NCBI GenBank assembly: GCA_043818555.1
Contig: JBDRFP010000012.1
Span: forward strand, 1 to 57,067
Length of the DNA: 57,067 bases
Source of the DNA: JAUYIW01 sp043818555
GTDB lineage: Bacteria > Patescibacteriota > Patescibacteriia > UBA9934
Reading direction: 5' to 3'
How positions within the stretch are numbered: position 1 is the first letter of the stretch; each line of letters opens with the position of its first letter. This document shows, in pieces, positions 8,012 through 16,900 of the stretch. Under the pieces are notes generated by a model that worked only from the letters and a program-made list of their open reading frames with translations, was not told the origin of the DNA and did not search any database. The translations under genes were made by a program, and so were the position numbers.

Positions 8012-8245
8012 ATGCCACGAAAATGCCAAGTGACAGGAAAATCGCCCCTAACCGGGAACAATGTCAGTCACTCAAAAGTAAAAACCAAGCGTCGACAAAT
8101 GCCAAACCTGCAACAAAAGCGGTTGGTTAATCCTGCGACCGGGAAAATCGAATCGATTTTGATTTCTACCCGAGGTCTTCGCACACTTGCAAAGTGGCGC
8201 GCAGAGGGGAAGAAGTACGACCTAAAGGAGCTTAAGAGAGCTTAA
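8012..8245 (+). CDS. rpmB: 50S ribosomal protein bL28
   Basis: The 77-residue product starts MPRKCQVTGKSPLTGNNVSH, the typical bL28 N-terminus with the C-x-TGK and G-N-V-SH segments. It continues through a basic K-T-K-RR-x-MPN stretch and ends with STRGLRTL and a basic tail, all family features. It binds 23S rRNA near the exit-site region of the large subunit. Only one of the two usual Cys pairs is hinted at, so it looks like a zinc-free form. I chose this ATG because translation upstream reads through repeat spacer. A bidirectional terminator follows. Confidence 0.95.
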   Translation: MPRKCQVTGKSPLTGNNVSHSKVKTKRRQMPNLQQKRLVNPATGKIESILISTRGLRTLAKWRAEGKKYDLKELKRA

Positions 8246-8268
8246 GACGGTTTACACGGAGCTTAAAA

Positions 8269-8295
8269 AAAAGAGCTTAGCGGATAAGCTCTTTT
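8269..8295. terminator. Bidirectional terminator
   Basis: An 11-bp stem AAAAGAGCTTA/TAAGCTCTTTT with an eight-T run on the minus strand and CTTTTGTG on the plus strand. It separates the convergent bL28 and ATP-cone genes. Confidence 0.85.
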
Positions 8296-8316
8296 GTGTT
8301 TCGTTATAAGCTCACT

Positions 8317-9177
8317 TTAAGCTCTTTGTTCCTCAGGTTCAGCGCGATCCCCCTCAACAACCTCGGCACACAGCTCCACAATCTCTTGCGCGCGACTTTC
8401 CGATACGCCAACTCGGCTCGACAGCTCAGCAGGATCAATATTTACAACTTCGCGACATAACATTAGTCCCTGCTCAGCAAAAGCTTCCAGTTCTGAATCT
8501 GACAAAGTATCCAGCACGGTAACAGGGTAGAGAGTCATGTAGTCAACCATGCCTGCAAACGGCCGCTCGTCAGGTTCGTTCCAGCCAATCATGTGAATGC
8601 CTTTGCAGACTCCGAATTGGAGAGCGCGGTCGCTAAACTGGGCATTCGTAACAATCCATGGCTCGTCAAAATGCAGACATTTTCCAACAGCTGCGCCGTC
8701 AACTAAATCAAGAAACCGCGCCCAAGTTGCCATGGTATCTTTTAAATTCACGCTGTCTTGAAAGCTGTTTCGAAATTTTGCTTCAATAAAAAATCTCCTC
8801 CCATCTTTCTCTGCGATTACATCGACTTCATGCCGTACACACGAGCCTTCGAGTTCATCGGGCGGGATGTAGGCGTTGTATTTGTAGGCGTTCAAGATCG
8901 ACGCAACATACTTTTCAAAGTTGAATCCTGCCGGGCCGAGTTTGAGGATAGCGGCTCGCAGGTTGTAGCGCGAGGAAATACTTTTATTTTTTTTGCTAAG
9001 CTCAGCGCGAACCATGCTGTAGATTTCGCCGGTTGTCATGCCTTCTTTAATCTGCGATTCGGCCCGGGATACCACCTGGTCGACCAAATGTTTGCTTGCG
9101 CCTGTACGCAAAATACTTCGACGAAGTTTTTCGCCGTCATATTCAGCCCTGCTACCGTCAGACTTGATGATTTGCAT
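8317..9177 (-). CDS. ATP-cone domain protein with PD-(D/E)xK nuclease domain
   Basis: Residues 1-90 match an ATP-cone: the VIKSDG-like start, EKLRRSIL, and the two-helix region ending in YNLRAAILKLGP. Residues ~110-210 contain EVDVIAE...FFIEAKFRN, the acidic residue plus E-x-K of a PD-(D/E)xK (Mrr-like) nuclease fold. The C-terminus (~245-275) has a helix-hairpin-like segment. ATP-cones are nucleotide-sensing modules in NrdR and ribonucleotide reductase, so a nucleotide-gated nuclease is a reasonable inference, with the target unknown. TATAAT at 9191-9186 ends 8 nt before the ATG, consistent with a leaderless message. Confidence 0.75.
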   Translation of the reverse strand: MQIIKSDGSRAEYDGEKLRRSILRTGASKHLVDQVVSRAESQIKEGMTTGEIYSMVRAELSKKNKSISSRYNLRAAILKLGPAGFNFEKYVASILNAYKYNAYIPPDELEGSCVRHEVDVIAEKDGRRFFIEAKFRNSFQDSVNLKDTMATWARFLDLVDGAAVGKCLHFDEPWIVTNAQFSDRALQFGVCKGIHMIGWNEPDERPFAGMVDYMTLYPVTVLDTLSDSELEAFAEQGLMLCREVVNIDPAELSSRVGVSESRAQEIVELCAEVVEGDRAEPEEQRA

Positions 9178-9374
9178 ACGGTGGAATTATAGCATACTGC
9201 AGGATCGAGGGGGTTAACTAATCGCCTTAAATAGATCGTACAGGACCCATAGGACCTATCGCGATTACGATGCAGCGACAACAAAAAAACAAATATTTTA
9301 TATCCCGAACAGGGAAGTGCAACTATCTTACTTCCTACTATCTACTAACTACTTACTGCGCTTCCAGGTATTAC

Positions 9375-9403
9375 TTGACAAGCGTCGTAAAATGTGATAT
9401 TCT
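9375..9403 (+). promoter_or_regulatory. Promoter of zinc-ribbon gene
   Basis: TTGACA, a 17-bp spacer and TATTCT, about 38 nt upstream of the start codon. Confidence 0.85.
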
Positions 9404-9440
9404 CTCCCGGGTTTGTTTAACGCAATCAACCGGAGGAAAG

Positions 9441-9614
9441 TTGGAACATCCCGCCACAGAGGAAGTTCGATGCACGCGCTGCAACGCCGCAATCGGTGCT
9501 GATTCAGAAGACGGCCTCTGCCCTGCTTGCCGCAAGGCACAGGATTTGATTAGCAAGCTGTCAGACCGGCCCCCTGCCTTTCAGGTGATCTTGTTCAGCG
9601 ATCCGAACAACTGA
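9441..9614 (+). CDS. Small two-CxxC zinc-ribbon protein
   Basis: I place the start at TTG 9441 because GGAGG sits at 9432-9436 and translation further upstream would cross the promoter. The 57-residue product has CTRC and CPAC about 20 residues apart, which fits one zinc ribbon, followed by a short hydrophobic tail. It is a self-contained unit: strong promoter, Shine-Dalgarno and an 18-bp perfect-palindrome terminator. Its function is unknown; a nucleic-acid or protein-binding adaptor is possible. Confidence 0.7.
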   Translation: MEHPATEEVRCTRCNAAIGADSEDGLCPACRKAQDLISKLSDRPPAFQVILFSDPNN

Positions 9615-9629
9615 TCCCGATCGCCCTCG

Positions 9630-9670
9630 CGCCCGCTTAAGGTCCGTACGGACCTTAAGCGGGCGTTTTT
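9630..9670 (+). terminator. Strong intrinsic terminator
   Basis: A perfect 36-nt palindrome (18-bp arms beginning CGCCCGCTTAAGG) followed by TTTTT. Confidence 0.95.
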
Positions 9671-9701
9671 AGGTATTTCTTAATGTTTTCGCATTTCAGA
9701 A

Positions 9702-9730
9702 TTGACAAAAAGGCGGTTTTATGGTAGCTT
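9702..9730 (+). promoter_or_regulatory. Promoter of lipoprotein gene
   Basis: TTGACA, a 17-bp spacer and TAGCTT. Confidence 0.75.
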
Positions 9731-9774
9731 TGATTTCTTAAATCGACCTTTCAACAACCCAAAAGGAAAAAGCC

Positions 9775-10281
9775 ATGAACCGACTGTTTCTGATTCTCGC
9801 TGCCCTGCTATTCTCGTGTGGCAACTCGTCGACCGAGAATGCGCCTGCGCCCGCCTACGAACGCGAACCATGCTCGTACCGACTCTGGGCGCTCAAGAGC
9901 GCGCTCGAAACGATCGACGCCTCTATCGAACTGGCCGAGCAGGCGCCTGCCGGAGAACTGGCCGAGGAAACGCTTATTGGCGCGCTCAACAGACGTCGCG
10001 CGATGCGAGAAGCTCAATACCGTGTCCTTAGCGGCGCAACTATGTGCGGAATGGATCAAACTGCCAACCTATACGTCCTAGCTGCGTGTAGGGCTGAGTA
10101 CTACAATGCGTTCGACATGGCTTTCGAGCTACTCGATACAACCCCAGAAGTAATCGAATTCTACAAAGAATTCTCGAGCCGTGGCAATGCATGCGAAGCC
10201 GCTCTTGAAATGGGATTGTTTGGCCCTGATGAAGACGCCAAGCCCGACTGCGAAGATCCGCCACTCAACAAAGAGATATAA
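9775..10281 (+). CDS. Small predicted lipoprotein
   Basis: The 168-residue product has a short signal with lipobox LLFSC, so Cys15 would be lipidated and the protein anchored on the outer face of the membrane. The mature part is acidic and mainly helical, with five further Cys residues (for example EPCSYRLW, TMCGMD, AACRAEYY, NACEAA, DCEDPP), suggesting disulfides. It is preceded by AAGGAAAA and a near-consensus promoter and followed by a weak terminator. It is richer in G+C than its core neighbours. I recognise no family. Confidence 0.75.
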   Translation: MNRLFLILAALLFSCGNSSTENAPAPAYEREPCSYRLWALKSALETIDASIELAEQAPAGELAEETLIGALNRRRAMREAQYRVLSGATMCGMDQTANLYVLAACRAEYYNAFDMAFELLDTTPEVIEFYKEFSSRGNACEAALEMGLFGPDEDAKPDCEDPPLNKEI

Positions 10282-10353
10282 GTCGGCCTGGGCAACGAGC
10301 CGTTCGAGAAACCGGCCAATCATCCGACACCGGCTCCATAAGAGTAGTCGCTA

Positions 10354-10378
10354 CCCCTACGTGCAAGCGTGGGGGTTT
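10354..10378 (+). terminator. Terminator of lipoprotein gene
   Basis: An 8-bp stem CCCCTACG/CGTGGGGG followed by a short TTT. Confidence 0.6.
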
Positions 10379-10491
10379 CAATTTGTTATAAGAACGAGAG
10401 TTTCAAATGTTTCAAAGGTCGCAAAGGTTTCAAAGGTCCGTGGCTCACGAACTAGTCCCTAGTCCCTAAATCCTAGTCCTTATCGCTCAAC

Positions 10492-10520
10492 TTGACACCC
10501 CAGCCAATCATTGCTTAAAT
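10492..10520 (+). promoter_or_regulatory. Promoter of 104-residue protein gene
   Basis: TTGACA, a 17-bp spacer and TTAAAT, followed by a leader of about 30 nt. Confidence 0.8.
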
Positions 10521-10556
10521 GACCTCACAACCGTTCATCTTCACAAAGGAGGCATC

Positions 10557-10871
10557 GTGTTCCAAGAGAAACCAGAAGCAAAGTTGGTGATCAGTTTTCC
10601 GGCTCCTCTGTCGAGAGCCGACATCGGCGTGGATGAACACGTCGAACTGATCTCTAGGCCCGGGTGGTCGCTGGCGATCGAGGGGAATTCAACGTGGAAG
10701 GCTCGCATCAAGATCGCGTTCGATGACTGGCGTGAGGACCTAGTAGTCATCCGCGACGGAATCAACATGTTCCCTGCTCCCTGCGACAACGCATGGGCCT
10801 ACCCTGCCGATCCTGGCCACTGGACCTTCGAATTCGGCAACTACAAGCTTCAACTCGAGGTCACCGAGTGA
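10557..10871 (+). CDS. Small protein of unknown function, GTG start
   Basis: Start codon GTG at 10557 is set by AAAGGAGG seven bases upstream and by the promoter spacing. The 104-residue product has no signal or membrane span. Its alternating hydrophobic pattern and Trp residues (PGWSLAIEG, STWKARIKIAF, DDWREDLVVIRDG, WTFEFGNYKLQLEV) suggest a small beta-sandwich. It belongs to the autonomous cassette class, with its own promoter and terminator. No family is recognised. Confidence 0.7.
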   Translation: MFQEKPEAKLVISFPAPLSRADIGVDEHVELISRPGWSLAIEGNSTWKARIKIAFDDWREDLVVIRDGINMFPAPCDNAWAYPADPGHWTFEFGNYKLQLEVTE

Positions 10872-10875
10872 CCCC

Positions 10876-10910
10876 AATTTCCGGCACTTAGTGTCGGAAA
10901 TTTGTATTTT
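10876..10910 (+). terminator. Terminator
   Basis: The stem TTTCCGGCAC/GTGTCGGAAA with a TTA loop is followed by TTTGTATTTT. Confidence 0.85.
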
Positions 10911-10968
10911 CACCAACTTTAGCAAAACTCCTCTCCGGGAGAGGAGTATCCTCACCGGGAGAGGAGGA

Positions 10969-12141
10969 TTATTGACTAATTAGGCTACCGAGCAACTCAC
11001 GACCTTGCTCGGTAGCGTCGTCAAAGCCCAACGTAGACTTCTCTAAAATATACTCGCTAACAACATCAATCGCCGCCTCAGGATCGTCACCCGCAATCTC
11101 CTCGACATAGCGTTGTACAAATTCAAAATGAAATTCCTCGCGCAATTCGTCGTCCTCCACCTGCAGCCAAATTCGCTTCTTATAAAGCTCTGAGATCGAA
11201 TCGTCGCCTGCCAAACGCGCCTGAACAAACACTTCCAGCTCGGACTGGATTTCCTCCAGTGACCGCCCGGAAAAATCGCCTTCGCCCAAAAGCGGCGCAA
11301 TATAATCCATTAACTCCTTAATTTGAGATTCGGCATTTTCAACATCAAAATGAATATCCACAGTTTCGTAATGAGGTTCCATGGTTAAAACAATGTCGTC
11401 AGGCCGCTCATCGATCCCTGAGTCAATAAACCCCTGCATCAATGTCCGCGCGGTTGCAAAATCCATATCCGTGTCAACCATCTTAAACGCCAGGTACTGC
11501 AACGGAATTGACATGTCACTTTCAAATCGCCCAAGCTGGCTTATAATCATGTCCTTAATGAACACAGCCTGATTATGCGTTCGCTGAGGCTCGCCGATCT
11601 GGTAACTCTGCCTATGCCGAAGCCATTCAAGCGTCTCAGTAGTCGGCATATCGAACAGACGCGCCAGGCCAAGAACCTGCGAAAACCCAACAGTCGCAAC
11701 ATAATCAGCCTTAACGCCAACAATCTTTTCAATCTCGCCGATGCCATAATCCAGCCCGGCGTATGCACATGCGTTCGCCAGATAATACTCGCCGACCTCA
11801 TAAGTGCCCGGTGGAATGTAGGCATACGTGCCGCGCGGTACAGAGGTGACATGGACGGTCCAGGCTTCGATATCGAGCGTAAACATGTGAATAGCGTCGC
11901 AGTGTGGCTCACTTTCGCTTTTGCGCGCGTCAAGCCCCAGCAACAAAATATTAATTTCATTCTCATTGCCAAAATTCGGGCTTCCCTCTTTAATTAAAAC
12001 CGCCTCGCGATCTTCAAGCACCAAGTCGACCACTGCGGCGACCGCCTCGTCGCTTGACTCTCCGCCCATTTGCGCAAACGCAAATACACCGGCCAAACCG
12101 ATTCCAATAACTATCAATGCGATTGTTAACGCTCGGATCAT
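10969..12141 (-). CDS. LytR-CpsA-Psr (LCP) family protein
   Basis: The 390-residue protein has an N-terminal membrane anchor (residues ~3-25) and an extracytoplasmic LCP-like domain at about 60-250: INILLLGLDARK, DAIHMFTLD, VTSVPRGTYAYI, and a long helix-rich section with GVKADYVATVGF and RTHNQAVFI. LCP enzymes attach phosphoprenyl-linked glycopolymers to peptidoglycan or protein. The C-terminal ~130 residues are acidic and helical and not part of the core fold. Some LCP arginines are not obvious, so a divergent or non-catalytic member is possible. No polymer-synthesis genes are adjacent. Confidence 0.7.
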   Translation of the reverse strand: MIRALTIALIVIGIGLAGVFAFAQMGGESSDEAVAAVVDLVLEDREAVLIKEGSPNFGNENEINILLLGLDARKSESEPHCDAIHMFTLDIEAWTVHVTSVPRGTYAYIPPGTYEVGEYYLANACAYAGLDYGIGEIEKIVGVKADYVATVGFSQVLGLARLFDMPTTETLEWLRHRQSYQIGEPQRTHNQAVFIKDMIISQLGRFESDMSIPLQYLAFKMVDTDMDFATARTLMQGFIDSGIDERPDDIVLTMEPHYETVDIHFDVENAESQIKELMDYIAPLLGEGDFSGRSLEEIQSELEVFVQARLAGDDSISELYKKRIWLQVEDDELREEFHFEFVQRYVEEIAGDDPEAAIDVVSEYILEKSTLGFDDATEQGRELLGSLISQ

Positions 12142-12194
12142 AACGAGGATAGGTTATCCCAATTTGACCTTACTTGCAAGCATTGGCCAAATCT

Positions 12195-12300
12195 TAAATG
12201 ACCAATAACCAAAGAACCAATTCCCAATGAATCCCCAACCACCAATCCCCAATTGGTCATCGTGTATTGGCTATTCATTGATCATTGGGTGCTTGTGAAT
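12195..12300. repeat. Degenerate intergenic repeat tract
   Basis: An AACCAAT/CCCAAT-type tract followed by its rough complement (ATTGGTCAT, CATTGGG). It is typical of the short-word repeats filling spacers in this window. I see no gene in it. Confidence 0.6.
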
Positions 12301-12309
12301 TGGTCATTC

Positions 12310-12350
12310 AAATTAAAAACTTCCCCGTTTCGCGGAGAAGTTTTTAATTT
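12310..12350 (-). terminator. Terminator of HU gene
   Basis: A 14-bp stem (AAATTAAAAACTTC and its complement) with a GC-rich apex. The T-rich arm ends the minus-strand HU transcript. Confidence 0.8.
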
Positions 12351-12354
12351 GTGG

Positions 12355-12639
12355 TTACAACAGCGCGTCCTTTGCTGCCTTGTTCACTGCGAACTTCAGG
12401 ACTGTCTTTGCAGGGATGTGAATGGTCTCACCTGTTGCCGGGTTGCGGCCCATTCGAGCATTGCGATGCTTCTTAGCAAATTTGCCAAGCCCCGGGAGAA
12501 CTACCTCTCCGGATCGGCCGATTTCCTTGTAAACGAGGTTGAGGAACTTATCATAATTCTCCTCTGCCTCCTTTTTACTGTTTCCCCATGCTTCGGCAAG
12601 AGCTGCCATCAGCTGGGTCTTTGAAAGACGCTTGTCCAT
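12355..12639 (-). CDS. hup: HU family DNA-binding protein
   Basis: A 94-residue histone-like protein: N-terminal helices with KTQLMAALAEAWG, the GxGKFAKKHRNARMGRNPATGE beta-arm signature (here LGKF, RNARMGRNPATG) and the C-terminal VLKFAVNKAAKDAL. It should dimerise and bend DNA, compacting the nucleoid. A promoter TTGCGG-N17-TACAAT lies at 12700-12672, giving a leader of about 25-30 nt without a clear Shine-Dalgarno. Its slightly long N-terminus is normal for this family. Confidence 0.95.
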   Translation of the reverse strand: MDKRLSKTQLMAALAEAWGNSKKEAEENYDKFLNLVYKEIGRSGEVVLPGLGKFAKKHRNARMGRNPATGETIHIPAKTVLKFAVNKAAKDALL

Positions 12640-12671
12640 AGAATGCGTGTTAGTTATTTTTTAACATAGAA

Positions 12672-12700
12672 ATTGTAGCATTTATAGGGTTTTTCCGCAA
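12672..12700 (-). promoter_or_regulatory. HU promoter
   Basis: TTGCGG, a 17-bp spacer and TACAAT on the minus strand. Confidence 0.65.
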
Positions 12701-12815
12701 CATACCTGTGTACAACCTAAGCATATTCGATTTTGAGCTGTCAAGAAAAACCGCATCAACCATGACTGACATGTGAGGATATGGTACTCTTTGAAAGAAA
12801 TAGATCATGATTATT

Positions 12816-13493
12816 ATGTGCGGAAGAATTACAATCACGGTTTCCCAAGAACATCTTGAAAAGCGATTTGAGGCTAAGTTTAGTGGAGAACTCCCCTACT
12901 CTCCTCGATTCAACGCAACGCCGATGCAGATGTTGCCGACTATTGTTTACAATGATTACGATCGCCGGATCGAATTTATGCGCTGGGGCCTCCAGCCGGT
13001 GTGGTGGAAGCAAGAGTCGCGATCGCTCATCAACATTCGAAAAGAGACGCTTGGCGAGAAAAATACATTTGCGTACCTGCTAGAAAACCAGCGATGCTTG
13101 GTGCTAGCTGATGGTTTTTACGAGTGGAAGCGCGAGGGCAAAACCAAAGTACCGTATTGGATCTGCTTAAAGTCAGGTGGACCTTTTGCTTTTCCGGGAG
13201 TCTGGGAGGTCGACAAGGATCGCAAAACTGAAAAAAAGATACAGGCGTTTTCGATTTTTACAACCGAGCCCAATGCATTAGTCTGCAAGATTCATAACCG
13301 TATGCCGTGTATCCTTGGTCGCGATGATGAAAACAAGTGGCTCGATCGCTCAGTATCGCAATCTGACCTAATCAAACTGCTCAAAGCATATCCGGCTGGC
13401 GACATGGAAACCGTAGAAGTATCACAACATGTAAATAGCCCGGGCCTAGATAATCCGATCCTCATCGAACCTGTCAAGAGGCTTTTTGCTTAA
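12816..13493 (+). CDS. yedK: SRAP/HMCES-type abasic-site processing protein
   Basis: This family forms a thiazolidine crosslink with abasic sites in single-stranded DNA through Cys2 and shields them. I set the start at 12816 so that the sequence begins MCGRI with Cys at position 2; starts upstream would destroy this. Further family signatures are PRFNATP, the RWGLQPVWW segment, INIRKET, DGFYEWKR, FPGVW and CKIHNRMPCIL, which supplies the catalytic His. At 225 residues it is of normal size. It stands alone between HU and the tRNAs. Confidence 0.95.
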   Translation: MCGRITITVSQEHLEKRFEAKFSGELPYSPRFNATPMQMLPTIVYNDYDRRIEFMRWGLQPVWWKQESRSLINIRKETLGEKNTFAYLLENQRCLVLADGFYEWKREGKTKVPYWICLKSGGPFAFPGVWEVDKDRKTEKKIQAFSIFTTEPNALVCKIHNRMPCILGRDDENKWLDRSVSQSDLIKLLKAYPAGDMETVEVSQHVNSPGLDNPILIEPVKRLFA

Positions 13494-13652
13494 AGTGAAA
13501 TTGTTGCGGGATACGAGGGGTAAAGAGGGATGGAATAGGGATTTGAGGGGTATAGAAAGGAGATGACCTTGCCAAATTTGTCAAAATAGTGTATAGTTCT
13601 CTCGCGATCGATAGGCACTACAGACAACGCAAATCTCCAAATAGATAAAATT

Positions 13653-13728
13653 GCCGTCGTAGCTCAGTTGGTAGAGCGCATCCATGGTAAGGATGAGGTC
13701 CGCGGTTCAAACCCGCGCGACGGCTCCA
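13653..13728 (+). tRNA. tRNA-Thr (GGT)
   Basis: A complete cloverleaf: acceptor GCCGTCG/CGACGGC, anticodon arm CATCC-ATGGTAA-GGATG with anticodon GGT, T-arm with GGTTCAAAC, and an encoded CCA. Confidence 0.95.
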
Positions 13729-13729
13729 C

Positions 13730-13815
13730 GGGTCGGTACTCAAGCGGTCAACGAGGGCAGACTGTAAATCTGCTGGCGTAAGCCTACGGAGGTTCGAGTC
13801 CTCCCCGGCCCACCA
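13730..13815 (+). tRNA. tRNA-Tyr (GTA)
   Basis: A class II tRNA with a long variable arm. Acceptor GGGTCGG/CCGGCCC, anticodon loop CTGTAAA (GTA), GGTTCGAGTCC T-arm and an encoded CCA. It starts one base after tRNA-Thr, so both are probably cut from one transcript. Confidence 0.95.
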
Positions 13816-13876
13816 TCCCATGTCGCTCAAGCGAGCTTGAGCTATGAGGGATGCCCCTCCGAAGCTTAAGCGAAGG
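13809..13876. repeat. Palindromes after tRNA-Tyr
   Basis: Two stacked palindromes: CATCCC...GGGATG enclosing GCTCAAG-CGAG-CTTGAGC, then CCTCC...GGAGG around GAAGCTTAAGCGAA. They resemble the palindromic elements near 32.69 kb and overlap the CCA end. Confidence 0.55.
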
Positions 13877-13881
13877 AGGAC

Positions 13882-13914
13882 AAAAACACCCGAGTTTCTC
13901 GGGTGTTTTTGTTT
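13882..13914 (+). terminator. Terminator of the tRNA pair
   Basis: The AAAACACCCGAG stem with a TTTC loop is followed by a run of T. The A/T symmetry means it could also end the minus-strand surface-protein gene. Confidence 0.85.
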
Positions 13915-13930
13915 GTCAATATTATTTTCA

Positions 13931-16900
13931 CTACCCTCCCAAAATCTCAACATCTGCTTCCCGTAGCCAGCCAAACTCGTCGGCACTTATTTTTATCTTA
14001 TGCCATCCGTCTGATACTTCATAGTAGCCGAAGGCTTCGCCGACATTAAGACTGGCAACTATCTCTGCGTCTTCAGAGGGTTCGCTAAACGCATATGCAT
14101 ACCCTGCAGGCAAATCACGAATCTGTAAAATCCCTTCGGCAATACTCACGCCCGAGTCAATCCTGGTTACCGACGGCTCAGCAGGCTCTACCGGAGCTTC
14201 CACAACAGTTTCATCAGCCGTTTCACCAACCGCCTCATCGACTACGCCGGCCGTGCCTTCCGCTTCAGGCGCTACCTGAACACTTGTCTCGAGCACCGAC
14301 TCTTCCAAAATCCTCTCCGCTGAAAACTCTTCCAAAATTACATCAAGCTGTTTGTACGACAACCGCACCATTACCACAAGGACCACAACCACCACCAGAA
14401 CTGCGGTTCCAATTATGATTATTGAGATCTTTCTTGTTCGAATTTGATTCTTCAGCCACACTTGGAACTCAGTCTCGGCCATTTGAAACGCGCCCTTCTT
14501 GCCCGCAGCTTTCTTCATCTTCTTTTCCAGGGCGCCCTGACGGAACCAGAGGAAGCTCAGTACCAAACCCAGCAACAGGGCAATGCCAACAACTCCGGCA
14601 AGTAATCGGAGAATTCGGATTGCGTTATCTTGAATTAATTGCGTGGCAGAAGTAAGAATTAGGCTCTCAAGGCTGACAAATTTCTGTCTTGCGCTGTCAA
14701 GTCTTTCCAAATTGCGCCTGTATGACAAAATGTGATGTTGCGGAGTTGTGTAGCCCTTTTCCTGCTCAGCCAATACAAGATCGACCGTTAGCGACACATC
14801 GCCTGCGAGTAATACGCCCTGCGACTCAAAGTCGGTGTTCTTCAATAGAGCAACCATTTGTGCGGCTCTTAGCTTTAAATCATTAAGATCTTCAAGCGAA
14901 AACCTCCAAATATCCTCAACCTCCAAATTGCGCACAAACAATTCTCCTGCTCCGATTTGGATGTCCCCAAACGCGTAATACCTTCCTGCTGAGCTTGAAT
15001 AGGCCAGCTGCAAACCATCGTTCATTAACACGCTTTCCGGCGTAACTTCGTCCGGCAAAAATGCCTGGAAACGCACAGTGTGTTCTGAATCAAGCGGGTT
15101 GGCTACCAGGAAGTCCAGCGATACAGAGCCAAACTTCATATAGCTTTCAACAACCGGCCTGGAAGCCTTGTTTTCAATCAGCCGTCTTATTAAAGATGCC
15201 AGCGCGCGAAAATCAGCAAGCTTTCGCCTTACGCTAAACTGGCTTGTGAAATCCACAGCGTCAATATTAAACAGGTCTTCAAAAGTAAATATATTCAACT
15301 CACTTACCCCAAGTTGAGCCAAAAGTCCCTTAAGCCTTACCGACTCGGCTTCAAAAATAGCTTTCAACTCCGCGCGATCTTCTTCGGTCGCGTTATTTAA
15401 ATTAGCTACCAGCGCGGCTGCAGCATCCAAAGAATGGCCTGAATCCAGCAGTTCCAAGTAAAGCTCTGCTGCCAATTCTTCTCCGATTTGCGGCACAACA
15501 TCTTCTTCGGCAAGCGTTGGCACAACCACAATAAGGTCTTGCAAGACAATAGTGAACTTATCGCCAAATCTTGGCGCAGCAGTAAAAGCGTCGCCTACGG
15601 TAATTCGGTGGGTGTTTCCGTCATAGGTGATGATTATACGCGCCTGCCCGGCCAAAGGGCCTGAGATAAATGTGATTTCGCCACCAACATAAGCGTCGCT
15701 TACCGGACTTGACAGGTTTGTTGTGAAGGATGTCGCTGATCCGAAATACTCATCAACCATGCCCTCAACAGTTAGGAACGGCCCAATCTCTTCTTCTGTC
15801 GCGGACTCAACATCCTCAACTTCGCTAATTAATTTCTCGCCGTCTTCCAATTCTTCAAGAGTGTTTGCAACAACCCTGGCTTCAGAATCAACGCAAAGAT
15901 GATCCAGCGCGTCAACAATCGAGTACTTCAAGTCGCCGCGCGCGGTTTGCGAATCGGCCCACAAAAGCGCGTCCCTGCTCTGGTCCAAGTAGTAGAACCT
16001 GGCCCACACCTCGTGGCTCCAAAGCGCGTCTCCGCCCACATATGAAATGATAAAGTTCTCGCAGTCGAGCTGTGTAACATCAAGAACAACATCGTTATAA
16101 TCAAAATCATCTCCCTTGTCTTCGAAATTAATCCGAGTCTTTGTGGAGCTTAGCTGTTCCGTGGTGGTAAAATTGGTATTTGTGTGTCGCTCATTGCCAT
16201 CAGGATTCACAATAAAGATGTCGTAGAGCATTAAGCTACACGCTACCTTGCATGTTCCTGTTTTTGCCAAAGGCTCGCTTACCGGAGTAGTATCTGCCGG
16301 ACAGAAGTTGCTTGCCGCAACAGAATCGAGCGTAATGCTGCGACCAAACCCGATTTGCGAGTCGTGCCAAATTTCAACATCGGAAACCTCAACACCTTCG
16401 TAGAATGACTTCACTCTTATCTGATGGTGCCAGCTCGCGTCGCCTCCGACAATTTCAAACACCACGCTCTTACAATCGTACTGGTTTATGTCGATGATTA
16501 CATCGTTATAGTCAAAATCCAGTCCCTTGTCTTCAAATCCAACGCGCGTTTTCTGGTATCCAATTGCATTTGATTTTGTCCAAATGCTATTCATGTGCCG
16601 CTCAGTACCATCAGGATTGATAATGTAAAGGTCGAAATCAATGTTGCCGCATTGCACCCTGCACTCCGGCGGCTCTTCGATTATTTCCGGCTCTTCAGGA
16701 TCCTCAATGTCTTCAGGATCTTCGCATTGGTTTGCTTCGTCCAAGTAAACCTGATCAAACACTGTGGACGACATATTGCCGGTAGAGCTGCGGAACTTGG
16801 CAAAAATCGTTTTCCAACCGTCTCCGCTTGCTAAAGTCCACCCCTTCTGCGCGGTTCCGGAAAATGCCTCCCAGTTGTTTGTGGTAAACAGCGAATCGCC

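Noticed and set aside
13618..13986. Minus-strand open frame of 122 codons
   Set aside because: It lies across two good tRNA genes and their terminator.
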